The notes under the pieces are model-generated. The model did not search any database. It had not been told where the DNA came from and was given only the letters and a program-made list of their open reading frames with translations. The translations under genes were made by a program, and so were the position numbers. Positions 22,237 to 34,742 of a DNA stretch of 64,000 nt are shown here, in pieces. Numbering within the stretch: position 1 is the first letter of the stretch; every line of letters begins with the position of its first letter. The stretch is from Silene conica. Lineage: Eukaryota > Streptophyta > Magnoliopsida > Caryophyllales > Caryophyllaceae. The stretch spans positions 7,569,001-7,633,000 of the forward strand of contig CM055318.2 in assembly GCA_029255685.2 (NCBI GenBank). Reading direction: 5' to 3'.

Positions 22237-25200
22237 ATGGAAGATGAAAACCCATTATTAAATTTACCATCATTTTTATCAACCAAAACTATTCACACAC
22301 TAAAACGACCTGCATGGGCGTTTCTCCTCTTCATTCTAACAATCACAACTATCTTCACCTTCCGATTCACCACTAAAACGCTTCGTTCACCTCCTTCATG
22401 GGCTTCTTTCCCGGGTCATCCTATTCCAACCCGACTCGACCCGTATTCCTGTTCCGGGTTCGTCGATGTGGGTCCGCCCAGGAAGTATGTGATGTCGATT
22501 ACGGAATTTGGCGGGGTTGGTGATGGTGAAACTTCTAATACTCTCGCGTTTCAGAATGCGGTGAAGTTTTTAAAACGTTTCGAGTTTAATGGCGGTTCGC
22601 AGTTGTATGTTCCGAAGGGTAGATGGGTTACTGGAAGTTTTAATGTTACCAGTAATTTCACGCTTTTTCTTGAAGATGGTGCGGTTATTTTGGGATCTCA
22701 GGCATGTTATTTCTTAAAGTTTTGATCTTTACCGTTCTATTTTTATTTTAATAGTAAGTCTCGCTTAAGACGGTCATTAATGCTGAAACGGACCCAAACT
22801 ACTTAATGCTGGTTACTGTACTGGTCATATGGGTTGTTTTAGACCCGTTTCATGCCTAAAAGTTAAAACCATCTTAAATATGAATCTGTATTGTTTTACT
22901 ATTATTATAAAGTTTGATGATGATGGTAGTTGAAGAATTTAGAAAGTAATTTGTTTGATGCAAGTATGATTACTGGTTAATTGCAAAATGATTTAGTGCA
23001 AAAGCAGATAATGCTGATGCATCACTTGCATCATGCATAAATGGATAATCCTAGTGGGGCCGTGAGGCTGTCGGATTCGGTTCGCTCACGGGTTGATGTT
23101 TAGTCTGCATTTGGCTTATTAGTGAGTGTGTATGTCGGCTTTGATCCCGAAGATTTTGAATTATTGATGTCAATCTAGTATAGTGAGGGTATCTTTGGGA
23201 TTATACTGTATGCCATGGAGGGGTTGGTTACTTGGTTTAGCTATGGTTCATGAAACAAGGACTATCTTTGTGATATTGTGAAACAATTTCGGTATCAGAT
23301 CTGAGTTTCGACCTTTAGGAATACGGGTAGCCGCCAGCCGGCGCTCTGGTTCAGCTCCATCAAATACATGTCGAGTTTAAAATAGAATACGGATCCTGCC
23401 TGAGAGATGGTCTGTGTACAAGTGAACAAGTCCACATGTCAGTGTCAACCTCTAGATGATACTTCCTCCGTTTTTTTAACGATCCCATTTCATTAAAGTA
23501 TTACTCACATATATTCATCAAATGGGAACATCATTAAAAATGGAGGAAGTATATTATTAACTCTTCATAAAGAGCTATAGTTGGAGTGAACAACATTATT
23601 GACTATTTGTGCAGATCGAGCTGTATCATTTGGTATTCATTATGGATTTATGGTATTAATAGACTAGGGGTGAATGGTGACTGATTCCACCTTGTACCAT
23701 GTTTGGTATGTTTGGCAATTATTCTGGAAATAAGGACAAACACATGTGAGAGTGCTTAAATCCGTGTTTGGTATGTTTCACAACTTTGGTATTTGATCCG
23801 AGATTGCAACTTTAGGAAATTAGTATCTCACTTGCTGGGCCCTTGAACTCAGCTCAGCTAGCTTGGTCGACCTCAAATCAGATCAAGCTTGCTCAAATAA
23901 ATGAGATCGGATTTTCTGTCCCATTTTCGTGTCCCATTGGGTTTATGAGGTTATCTTCTGACATATAATCATCTTAATGCTTGTGTGTCAACTAGAGAGG
24001 CGATGAGACACAAAATGGGACACAGAATTTGGATTTCAAATGAATCCGAGCTCTACTGATGGGCTAAATGTGAAGTAGGCTTATGGGTATGTTAGCTTTA
24101 AGTCTTTAACCTGAAGACGTTGATATCAAATCTAGTAGAGTGTGATATACGTACTATATTCTTAATTATTGTCATAGTCTTAGTGGACCTTCACTTTCTT
24201 GTCAAAAGTCCGCGAGATTGAATATTTTATCACCACAATTAAATATGGAGCATAGGATTGAGCTGTATGGTTGTGGAAATAATAAATTGAGGGCATCTGT
24301 CGGTTTCACTGTATACTTATATACTTAATTGGGATGTTTGGTAAGTCTCCATGAAGCAAGGGGAGAACATGTGATAGTGCATTAATAATTACAGTGACGG
24401 GATATGGGTTTGCCGGTGTTGGACACTACGAAGTACTCCGTATTACAAATTTCCTTTACTTTTGCACACTTTTTCTTACATGTTTTTTCACATAAATACG
24501 TGATGGTTAAGTTATGAACATTGCATCTACTCAATTAATTATGAGTGCCATGTCTGATGCTTTTGTATGCCCACGATTGTCCATGATTAAGCATCACATG
24601 TGATGAATATTCTTGTCATAAACAACAGTTTGTTTGTGATGTTTGTCACTTGTCGTTATACGAAGGGAAGCCATTTTATGATTCTCAGTCACAAGTGTTT
24701 AGATCTCGGGAATTGTCTTCTGTTACTAATTTAATCTAGTACTTTATTTTATTACTAGATCTTTATGTTACTCCGACACTTCACTTAGCTGTCCGACTCC
24801 GACACGACACCTGACTCTTTATTTTAGACCAAAAAAGTGAAAATTCTAATGAAATAGCTGTATACAACACTCGACGCGTATTAGACACGACACTCTTGCC
24901 GGAGAGCTGGGGTAACTCAGCGAGTGGATCTTCTTGAACTTTTTTAGGTAAAACTTCAAAATGGCAGTTGCGCAATTACCTCAGTCAAAAACTCTTTCAG
25001 GATTCTATAATACGTGCCCCGTAATCGTGAGAGTATGATAATTGTATTGAAGTAGTTTGTGGATGAAAATATTAATTTCTTGTTCATTTTAAAGGCACCG
25101 CCTTATTTTCTTGAGATTCCATTGGTTCTGCTTCCTGATATTATTTCATTTGTACATGCAATGTATCTGGAAATAGAGTGACTTTTGTACTTATTTTCTT

Positions 25201-27021
25201 TGCAAGTTGGTAATCTTTTTGGTAGTGCTAAATTTTTAGTTTTCCATTTGAAATCAGTAGGACCCAGAGGAGTGGCCTATCATTGAGCCATTGCCATCTT
25301 ATGGGCGAGGAAGAGAGAGATTAGGAGGCCGACATATTAGCCTCATCCACGGAAATTCTGTCAGCAATGTTGTCATTACAGGTAAGGTCGTTAATCTTAT
25401 TGTTATTTGGCTTTATAATATGACTGAATAACGCTAACTAGCTTACTCAACTGTTTGTGCCCTATACTGTGAAGTCGAATTACAATTTTCATCACGGGTC
25501 ATTTTAGAACAACCCCTTTGTGTTTTTTATTGCGTGGCTATCTTCGAAAACCTTTAACTCCTTTAAAGAGTGCAACGCATGCTACGCAGTTAGTTTGTCC
25601 TTGTTTTGTTTTTGTATCACTGCAAGCGGAAATCATTTTCTTATTATCCACATACTGGAAGGTTATTAATTACTTAATTAATGGGATTAATAGCTCCCTG
25701 TTCCCCCTTCCTCCAGGGTAATGCTTAGCCCATATGGGAGTAATTAACTATTTGAAGTGTCTTAGGCTCTTATTAAATATTCTGTACTGGTCGGCTGGTC
25801 CCGTACTGGTGGCCTTACTAAATTTAAAATATTTGAAGGGTCTTAGGCTTTTGCTTTCTTGTTATAGGACGCAATGGTACAATCGATGGACGAGGGCAAT
25901 TATGGTGGGATATGTGGCGGAACAGAACACTGGAGCATACCAGAGGCCACCTTGTAGAATTTGTCAATTCACGCAACATCATGATCTACAATCTCACCTT
26001 TCGAAACTCTCCATTTTGGACCATTCATCCCGTTTACTGCAGGTTGGTACAAAACGTAATTTGATGGCCGTACTTCGTAGGGGACTATACTTGCTAAAGA
26101 CTCGTAAATTTTGATCAATATTTCACTTGGCAAAAGTATCAGTAAGCTTCAGAATTTAGAGAAATAAAAATGTCTCTGGCTTGTCATTAACGAGGTCTCT
26201 TGCTATTGCTTCAGGAATGTTTTGGTTAAGAATATGACAATATTGGCTCCATTAGATGCCCCAAATACAGACGGTATAGACCCAGGTAATGAAGATAGGC
26301 CTTGTTTCATGTCTATTTGAGCTAATGTGACAACTTTGTCGATCTCTTTGCAATTGATTTGACAAATCCTATGTAAACGTCAGATTCAAGCACAGAAGTA
26401 TGCATTGAAGACTGTTATATTGAGAGTGGGGATGATCTTGTGGCAGTGAAGAGCGGGTGGGATCAGTATGGTATAGCAGTGGCACGCCCAAGCTCAAATA
26501 TAATAGTCAGGAGAATATCTGGCACGACACCAACATGTTCAGGTGTTGGAATAGGCAGTGAAATGTCCGGTGGAATATCGAACATTACCATTGACGACAT
26601 TAATGTTTGGAATGCAGCAGCCGGGGTCCGCATCAAAACAGACATCGGCCGAGGAGGATATATAACAAATATCTCCATCTCTAACCTAAGACTGGATAAA
26701 GTAAAGATGCCCATTCGGTTTAGTCGAGGAGCCAATGATCACCCGGATGATAACTGGGACCCGAATGCCATTCCTACGATAAGCCGGGTGTTCATTAAAA
26801 ATTTGATCAGTCTGAATACAAAGAGAGCACCTGAAATACTGGGTGTTGAGGGTTCAGGCTATGAAGGTATATGCCTAAGGAATGTAAGTATTGTCGGCCT
26901 GCCCTCACTCGCCAAATGGCACTGTGAGCATGTTTCGGGTTTTTCAAGTGAAGTTTACCCACCTCCATGTCCCGAGTTACAAGTCAATATTAGTTCGTCG
27001 ACTTTATGTGGGTTCTTATGA
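22237..27021 (+). CDS. GH28 polygalacturonase-like protein, five exons, GC-AG intron 1
   Basis: Exons are 22237-22701, 25261-25381, 25868-26042, 26215-26285 and 26384-27021, total 1470 nt (489 residues). Residues about 26-46 (AWAFLLFILTITTIFTF) form a signal anchor, so it should enter the secretory path and act at the cell wall or as a type II membrane protein. GH28 landmarks are N271-T-D-G, G293-D-D, V332GIGSE and R360-I-K. The usual Gly-His-Gly is replaced by SGV, as in the plant group around At3g42950, so true polygalacturonase activity is uncertain. Intron 1 is 2.56 kb and begins GCATGT, a GC donor. The joined GSQ-DPEEWP fits the family exactly and no GT donor keeps frame. Intron 1 holds a small Stowaway and a worn MITE. 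Confidence 0.93.
22750..22885. mobile_element. Worn MITE in GH28 intron 1
   Basis: It begins TAAGTCTCGCTTAAGACGG and ends CCATCTTAAATATGAATC, a decayed inverted pair. The middle has GGACCCAAACTACTTAATGC and a matching ACCCGTTTCATG. No clear target duplicate is visible. Confidence 0.45.
23462..23549. mobile_element. Short Stowaway-like MITE (88 bp) in GH28 intron 1
   Basis: The inverted ends CTTCCTCCGTTTTTTTAACG and ATTAAAAATGGAGGAAG are separated by CCCATTT / AAATGGG and flanked by TA at 23460-23461 and 23550-23551. Confidence 0.85.
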
Positions 27022-28169
27022 ACGTCATTCTAGCCTGCATCGATCCTGAACATCCTTAGGGCTTTCACACTGTCAGCCGCAGAAAGGCGAGTAAACTGAG
27101 AGATTTGAAGACAAGCTTGACCGATTTCACCTACTCGGTCATTCAGGTGGGTTTTCTATGATGAGATCAGATGAGATCAAACTCACAATTCTGCCACGGG
27201 ATACCTTGACGAGCTACTTACAGGGTTTCTTCCAATGTAATTCTTTCATTTGTTTTGCACAGCCATGAAAGGTGTTCCTTGATTGTAGAAAAAGAGGATT
27301 ATAGATGCTGTTGTTATAGGAGAAAAAGCTTGAGTTGATGAATAGAAATTGTATTGACTTGTGAATCAGTAGGAGAAATGATGATACCACTCATCTGTCT
27401 TATTGTATAGAGATGCAATGACACCAGCAACTTGGATATCACTTGGATGTGGCCTCTGGTTGTTTAATGCTGCTCCTACAAATCTCGAGATTTGAAATTA
27501 GGGGTGTTCATAAACGGTTTGGTTCACCAAACTGCTAATTTTATTCGGTTTGCTTGTAGTTTGGTTTGGCCAAACTCTTAACAAATACTGTTACGGTTTA
27601 TTCTGAGGACTCCAGTTGCAACACTTAACCAGCATGTCCGCAGTCCGTCTTACTTCAGACTATAAGTTCCGTCTGAAATAAGACCTCTCACAAGTGGAAA
27701 TCACATGAGCGGTGGGACATCCCTTTGTGCTTTCCCACCCACTCCCTAGATGAGTATTTTGTGAGAGGAAATGACATCCGTCTTATTATTTAAAACGAAT
27801 CCTGCAGTCTGAAATAAGAATTAATGACTTATCCGAATGTTATCCAAAAAATTTCTCACTAAAATGCTGTACGACTTGTACAATTGTACCCATCATGTTT
27901 AACATTAACTTTAGCAAAAAAAAAAGTTATGCTAATTCATGGACAACTTTTTACTCTTTTACGGACATAAATAACAATTGATGACTATTATACCCCTTTC
28001 ATTTTAGTACCTTCATTTAATCTTTTGTTACAATTAGTTCTAAATTGTTTCAGTCAATTTTCCAACTCTAACTACCACCATCCAATCACCACCACCCGTC
28101 AACCACCATCACGTCCACCTCTTACATTCTTACAAATTACTATGTTTTGATGTCTATTGCTAAATTCTA
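27022..28169. other. Downstream of GH28, worn MITE fragments
   Basis: No gene is seen. At about 27640-27840 is a diverged member of the 187-bp MITE family: gtgctttcccacccactccc and gatgagtattttgtgag resemble the 9534 copy. At about 27500-27600 'aggggtgttcataaacggtt' with repeated 'ggtttggtt' looks like a hAT-type MITE end. Confidence 0.45.
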
Positions 28170-28366
28170 CTCCCTCCGAGTCGGAGTAATGGTTCTTACT
28201 TCCTTTTTGGTGCGAGTTTAGTGATGGTTCATCTTTCCATTTTTAGTAACATTTTTGTGGTCCAAAATCAATTCAGTGTGGGGTAGGGTGTTTTGTGTGG
28301 TTTAGAATCATTTCCTTATTTTTTGTGCATAAAGGTAAAAGAACCATTACTATGACTCGGAGGGAG
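28170..28366. mobile_element. Stowaway-like MITE, copy 2 of the 0.2-kb family
   Basis: The ends CTCCCTCCGAGTCGGAGTAA and TACTATGACTCGGAGGGAG are flanked by TA at 28168-28169 and 28367-28368. The interior parallels 9307-9505 along its whole length. Confidence 0.88.
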
Positions 28367-28551
28367 TATGCAATTAACAAAGGCTAAGAGCAACATCTAA
28401 TTTCACTGTCAAAAGCGGAGAATTAGAAAGAGTTTTTTTTTCCTGTTAGGCAAATCCGCAAATAGCATACTATTGTAAAATAATAGAAAAGGGTTCATGA
28501 AATATAAAACCCGTCCATAAATAAACTAAAAAAAAGTGTTTTGAACAATAA

Positions 28552-30387
28552 CTAGTTTTGTCCCCCGTGAAAATCACGGGCTTGTTATGGACATCATTTT
28601 TCTTTTTTTATTATAAGTAATGTCCGGCATGATAGAAGAAATGATGCTTTTTGAACTCGGGGACAAAAACGCATGAACACCAAAAGGCGAAAGCAGGTGA
28701 CATTGTAATATCAAAGGGACAAATGAGATTTTTTAAAAATGAAAAAAAATATAAAAGGTATTTTTATCTCTAATTTGCAGGCCACCCTTAAGAGAATACT
28801 ACACTACGCAATGAGCTACGTAATATCAAAGGGACACTTAATGGTTTAGACTCGTTTCTTCACACAATTGTTTGTCTTTCAAGCTCATCTACTCGCCTGC
28901 TCCTGCATGTTTCATACATAGTTTTTCATTTGCAAGCTTTATTCCATATTTTGCTATATTTTTTCCTTATTGCTACCTTATGGAAGGAAAAAAAAAAGAA
29001 ATATTATTCTGTACATCAACTACCAAATGAACTTTGGAGAAAATAAAAAACTCAACAATGAAATATTCATATTATAACAAAAATATATCAAAAGTTTCAA
29101 AAAAGACATATACTAAGCTATTGTTTCGACTATCTCTCATCCATTTTATGAAATTGTCATGTGCTACGAATGCTTTATAAATTGTACACGAATGAACCCT
29201 ACAAATAAAAATAATATATGTCAGAAAACGCATGAAAATATATGTCAACAAAATCATAAAGTAGACGGGAAAAAAAATAACGACAACAATTTTTAGCATT
29301 CGGTAATACTCAATCGATGATTTTTTCACAATGTTTAGTCATACTTAGGGGTCGTTTGTTTACCCACTAAAAAACGTAGTAATTTAAATTCACGTGAATT
29401 ACAAAATTGACCTTTTGTTTGGTTACCCCAATTTACATAAATTTGAAGTTCCCATGAATTGCAATACGTCCATAATGGAGGAAGTGATTTACCTAGGCCC
29501 CCTAGTTAAGTGTTAATGCTTACATGAATTGCACTTCCTACTTGACAACCAAACAATATTTTCTAATTCACATGAATTCTAAAATCATGTGTTTTACGAC
29601 TTCCTAGACAATACGAATTTCTACATGCAATAAAACGACTCCTTATTCTTTTTGCATGATGACATCAATCTCAAATCCATAAAAAGAGTTTAAATATTAC
29701 TACTAATAAATACTCGTAATTAAGTAATACTCTATTTACAATAATAATTCAAAATGTTTAAGTTATTAAGGGGATGAAAAGAGAAATGTTCTAAAAAAAT
29801 TAATTGGACTAACATTAGATCCGGAAGGTTGAAGGATTGTCCGCACTGAAATCCATTCATTTAAAGCATTAATTTGCGATAAGGATGGACATTTTAATTT
29901 ACAAAAGGAAAAGTGTGGAATTATTATCATATGTAGAAAATGTGCAACGTGGCATGTAGTATCGCTTAACATGCTTTTCTTGTTTTATAATATTGTATAG
30001 ATAGATAGATTTCTTATATAAAGTTGACATGTGATAGTATTTTTTCTATTTATGTTACCTTTGAGGACCTTAGTTGATTTATTAACATGCTCTATTACAA
30101 CAACAATCGACTAAAATGTCAATTTTAATTAAAAAATATAAAACTTGGATTATAATTTGTACGAATTATATCATTAACAAATGAAATATCTGTTATGCAC
30201 AATTAATTTAAAAATAATGAGGATATAATAACATTTATTGTAATAAATTTTAGTAAAGTCTATGTATATGTATAAGGGTAGTTTAGTAATTATTTGTGAG
30301 GTGAGGTGGCATCATAATATTCTAGAAAATTAAAATACTTAACATAAGATATTCAACATGCCTTTTAATATTATATATAGATATAGA
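28552..30387 (-). mobile_element. Helitron in minus orientation (5' end ambiguous)
   Basis: On the minus strand the 3' end is the hairpin CCCGTGATTTTCACGGG, then GACAAAACTAG at 28552, preceded on + by A. Two Helitron-like 5' termini lie to the right: TCTATCTATCTATACAATAT (ending at 30009) and TCTATATCTATATATAATAT (ending at 30387), both followed on + by T. One may be nested in the other, but I found only one 3' end. No coding is seen. A hAT-like TIR start (ggggtcgtttgtttaccc near 29348) lies inside. Confidence 0.65.
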
Positions 30388-30749
30388 TTGGCTAGCAATC
30401 ATAAAAAAACATTAATTGGCTAGCAAATAAGCAAATTTCAAAATCAATAGGTATGGTTAATACTTAATATCGACCATCCACCTCGTTTTTTCGCTCTATT
30501 AGCCATGAGGCCCATGAAGATGCTATACGACTATTACAGGAGTTTGTTTACCTTGTTTAATTTACAAAAGTAGTTAATTGTTTAGATTTGTATTTTTCCC
30601 GCTCTTTAACAAAAAAAGGAATGATTAGTCTTATCTATCTTTTATCCAAAAATTTATTTTCAGTTTATCGTAAAGACAATTAATTTTAGAGAAAAATGAT
30701 TGTTCAAATTTGAGCCATGCCCAGAAATATGAATAGTTGATGTTATTTG
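30183..30749 (+). repeat. 0.56-kb direct repeat, left copy
   Basis: It runs from GAAATATCTGTTATGC to GATGTTATTTG and recurs at 34743-35302. The copies differ, as far as I can read, only by a 6-bp ATAGAT unit and one A in a run. It includes a Helitron 5' terminus at 30387. It abuts the 4-kb element 30756-34740. Confidence 0.92.
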
Positions 30750-32239
30750 CAAAAAGGCTACACATACACAATGTATACACAAACCAATACGGGGTTGACA
30801 CGTGGGGTTGACACGTGGCAAACATTAGTAAGTTAGGTTTAATTAGTTTAGGGTTAGGTTAGTCATTTAACAAATGTAGTTAACATATTTTTTATTAAAG
30901 GTTAAAAATGTTGTTGATGGGATTTGAACCTAGAACCTTTGGTTAGGGTGTACTAGTTATTACAACTATGTCAAATTCATCTTGTTGTTTATATTGCACA
31001 TTATTATTCTTCTTAAATAATTTATCTAATCAATTTACCTAAAATAATTTAATCAATCGTGATTAAGTTCATCAAAAATTAATTCTCGATCGAGATTAGA
31101 ATCCATGATCAATTGATGAACACAAATATAATTTAACTAATCAATTTACCCTAAAATAATTATATTAATCAAAACATTAATCAAGATTTCAAATCGTCAA
31201 ATTAAATTTAGATAATCCTAAATTCAATCGTCAAATTAAAATTAGACCAACACTAAATTAATTTGATTAATAATCAAGATCAACACTAAATATTATGATG
31301 AACCCTATTTTTTTTTTTAAATCATCAAGTCGTATTAGATCAACTAATTCGATCAATTTATTAACCCTAATTGAATTCCCTTAAGGCAAATTAGCTTAAC
31401 CCGAAATTAATTGATGAACCCTAAATTAGGTTAGGGTGAAATTAGTTGAAAAAGGCAAAAAAAAGGGAACAAATTAATTGATGAACCCTAAATTGTAGCT
31501 ATTATATTGTTTACATAATTAAAAAGTTTATTTAATTATAAAGATTTATTAGCTTTAGTTTATGAAAGATTTATGTGTATAATATCTTTTACTTTTTTAA
31601 GCTTTTCATTTAACCATATCTTTTCCAGTATATCAAATCTTTTCCATTTATTTATATTTTCATATTTTTCAAATTATTTTTTCTGATTTTTAATTATAAA
31701 AAAAATCACGTTTTATTTTTATACTTTCTCATATTTCGTTTAATTTAATGATAGAAAAATTAAAATAAATATTATAATATAAGGAAAGCATTTTTCCGAA
31801 ATTATATAAAAAATAAAAAATTGAACGATATTATACACTTAATCCTTTCCTAAAATCGAGGTAACAATAATTTGTTTTAAAAAGAAAGGTTCTTAATATG
31901 TTAACAAAATATACAAAATTACAAAATTGGAAAAAAAAGTTTAGGCGATTTTTTTTTTTGAAACTAAAAATATTTAACTAGTTAAAAAACAATATATAAA
32001 AACATAGTTAACAAATAGATGTGCTAATACTCTTACTTAATTGGTTACAAGTTGATTTGCAAAATCTTTCTCCCTTGTAACACATCCTGTGATCGAAATT
32101 AGTTAATTTTTGGCGTACAATTTAATTTTAGGCTAATTTTGTAACGTGCTACATTTTTTATATTTTACCCCTAATTTTGATTTTTTTGAATTTAACACCA
32201 TTGGCGCAAAATGAATTCATTACCGATTACAATTAAATT

Positions 32240-33260
32240 AAATCTGACATATCATGTAAATAGTACTCCGTACTAAATTATATTGATAATTATAGCATAT
32301 AAACTAAAGTTAAAATCACCATTTTATGTACGCAAATACATTTCTACTAATAATTAAACCGATCAAAACTTAAATTCAATATCTGTGCATATACGTATTA
32401 AGTTATACCGATTATAATTTCGAAATCCGACATTTCATGTAAATAATCCTAAATTATATTGGTCGTAGCCTATAAAATAAAGTTGAAATCAATAGTTTAT
32501 GTTAATACGTACTTAGTTAAATCGATTATATCAGAAAAACATTATTATATGTAAATATGTTATATGTTATAGTTTAGGGTTTCTAAATTTTAATTGAGTG
32601 TTTAAGGTTTCTAATTTTAGGGGTTAGGGTTTCTAAATTAATAGTTGAGGATTTAAGGTTTCTAATTTTAGGGGTTAGACTTTTCGAGACAAGCTTAGTT
32701 AAACTTTAAATCCGACATTTTATGTAAATAGACCTATTTTATATAGCCTAAAATACGTTTTTTTTTATGAAAATACGTTAAAATTATATCAATCATAGCT
32801 TAAATTATACCAATCATAACAACTTAGAATCAATATTTCATGAAAATGCGTTAAAGTTATAGTCTAGGGTTCTAAATTAAGGTGTTAGGATTGGTATAAT
32901 TTTAACGTATTTGCATAAAAAAACATATTATAGTCTAGGGTTTCTAAATTAAAGTGTTAGGTTTTTTAAAACCGACCATGCCTTAAAAACGTTATTTTAT
33001 TTAAACATGTAATAAGTTATACCAATTATAGATTATATCCGACAATCCAAGTAAATAGACCAAATTTATATAGCTTATAATATGTTTTTTTATGCAAATA
33101 CGTTAAAATTATACCAATCATAGCTTAAAACCGATATTTCATGAAAATACGTTAAAGTTATAGTCTAGGGTTGCTAAATTCTTTGATAGGTTTTCTAAAA
33201 CGACTCATGCCTTAAAAACAAAATTTTATTTTACTACGTAATAAGTTATCAATTTGATTA
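32240..33260 (+). repeat. Diverged tandem repeats within the 4-kb element
   Basis: Phrases such as AATACGTTAAAGTTATAGTC, ACCATGCCTTAAAAACG and GTAATAAGTTATACCAATTA recur at about 230-290 bp spacing with many changes. No coding is seen. Confidence 0.65.
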
Positions 33261-33584
33261 TATTGATTAGCCATGAGAATTGGAATAAAGATGAAGTATT
33301 TGGTAAAAGTCAGTGTGATTAGGTTTAAAATGAAGTCCACTATTTATATACAAGATACCTACTAATAAATCTTCCCTCCAAAATTTCCCACCAAATGTGA
33401 ATTATCTAAGTAATTGAAAAAAAAAAAAATTGCATAAAAATCTCAACAATAAGATAATATTTCACAATTAAACTAAAATCTTTGGAAGAATAAAAAAATT
33501 AGGAAAAGAATAGGTCAAGAAAACGAATTCATTGTTGTAAACGAAATAATATGATTTCCATGTATATAATGATATGTAGTTGCA

Positions 33585-33790
33585 ATATGGATGTGCTGAT
33601 ACCCCTTGCTTAGTTGGTTATGTGAACAATTGTTAAAACACTACCATGCAAGTCCACGCGTGTTCGAGCCTTGAGAGCAACTTATTTTCCTTTTTTTTGT
33701 TTTTCCTTTTCGTTTCCAATTTTTATCTATTAGGGTTTATTAAATTTCCCCCAAAATGTCTTTTTTTTTTTTTTTTCTTTTCGTTTTCAC
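33585..33790 (+). mobile_element. SINE-like sequence with pol III boxes inside the 4-kb element
   Basis: CTTGCTTAGTTGGTTATGTG resembles an A box and GTGTTCGAGCC a B box, followed by a T-rich tail. A weaker relative lies at about 32015-32100 (gtgctaatactcttacttaa). A B-box in reverse (GGATTTGAACC... at about 30920) lies near the left end. Full tRNA folding is not possible, so this is a tRNA-derived repeat and not a tRNA gene. Confidence 0.5.
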
Positions 33791-34258
33791 CTATTTCCTA
33801 GCTAACCTAAATTAGGGTTCATCAAGTTTCCTCAAATTGTCTTTTTTTTTTCTTTTCATTTCCACCTCTTTCCTCATTAACCTAAATTAGGTTCATCAAG
33901 TTTCCCAAATTAAAAGTTAATTGATTTTATCAATTGAATTAGGGTTCATCATTATAAATTAAGATAGCAATTATTGTTATGACAATTAATCACTAAAAAT
34001 TCTAATCTTGATGTTGACAATTGAAAGTTAAGTGATTTTGGCAATTGAAAGTTAATTGATTTTGTCAATGGATTTGTCAATTGATTTTTTAAATTTTGAT
34101 GTTGATTAACGTTTTGATCAATCGATTTAATTAATTTAGTAAGATTGAGTTTGATCATTTATTGATCGATTATGATCATCATTAAGTTTGATCGAGTACG
34201 ATCATGATTAAGTTAGTGTGATTGAGTTTAATCCAGTTTGTTGAACGTACAATAATGT

Positions 34259-34366
34259 GTTTTCGTGCTTTTCGTCTTGCTTTCTTTGTTTTTTAGGAGT
34301 TCGTTTTTGTTGTTTCTGGGCTCTGCCCACGTCTTTCTTACCAAAAAAAAAAAAAAAAAAAAAAAA
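34259..34366 (+). mobile_element. Short retroposed fragment with poly(A) and target duplication
   Basis: About 85 bp ending GCCCACGTCTTTCTTACC is followed by over 20 A. It is flanked by CGTACAATAATGT at 34246-34258 and 34367-34379 (13 bp, plus adjoining A's). That is the mark of LINE-driven insertion of a severely 5'-truncated LINE or SINE end. It sits inside the 4-kb element, so it is younger than it. Confidence 0.85.
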
Positions 34367-34742
34367 CGTACAATAATGTTATACATAATAAAAAACCGGT
34401 TTAATTAAATCAATTAAAATGGAATAACTAAAATGAAATAATTAAAATGGAATTAAAACAATAAAATTTCATAAATTTGGGAAAACTTGATGAACCCTAA
34501 AATATTTTAATTTATTAATAAAATAAAATTGATTAATTAAAATGTATAAATTATTCCATAAATAAATTAACTACATTCCATAAATAAATTAACTACATGT
34601 AGTTAACCAAGTCAACTACAAATGTTAATTTACTAACTTGACCCTAAACTAACCTATATATGCTAACTTGAGTTTGCCACTTGTTACAATATGATTGGTT
34701 GTGTATGGAAAAACCATACACATTGTGTATGTGTATCATCTT

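Larger units (their letters stand above)
30756..34740. mobile_element. 4-kb non-coding element with long imperfect inverted ends (possible MULE)
   Basis: The left end starts GGCTACACATACACAATG. The right end, reverse-complemented, starts GATGATACACATACACAATG. Similarity continues inward for about 150 bp (GTGGCAAAC, TTAGTTTAGGGT/TTAGTTTAGGGTC, ACAAATGTAGTTAAC/ACATTTGTAGTTGAC). Long inverted ends would suit a Mutator element, but no 9-bp duplication is seen; instead 0.56-kb direct repeats flank it. It is 75-80% AT with no gene. Inside are diverged tandem segments (32240-33260) repeating 'tatagtctagggtttctaaa', and tRNA-like promoter boxes. Confidence 0.6.

Noticed and set aside
24770-24975. Possible small gene in GH28 intron 1
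   Set aside because: The sequence is a dispersed 'ctcgacac' repeat also found in ABCI10 intron 5, so it is repeat-derived.
27640-27840. Assigning a 9-bp target duplication to this MITE
   Set aside because: It resembles the 187-bp family internally, but I could not find matching flanks; the ends are too worn.
33590-33680. tRNA gene
   Set aside because: Same reason: boxes without acceptor or anticodon stems, followed by a T-rich tail.
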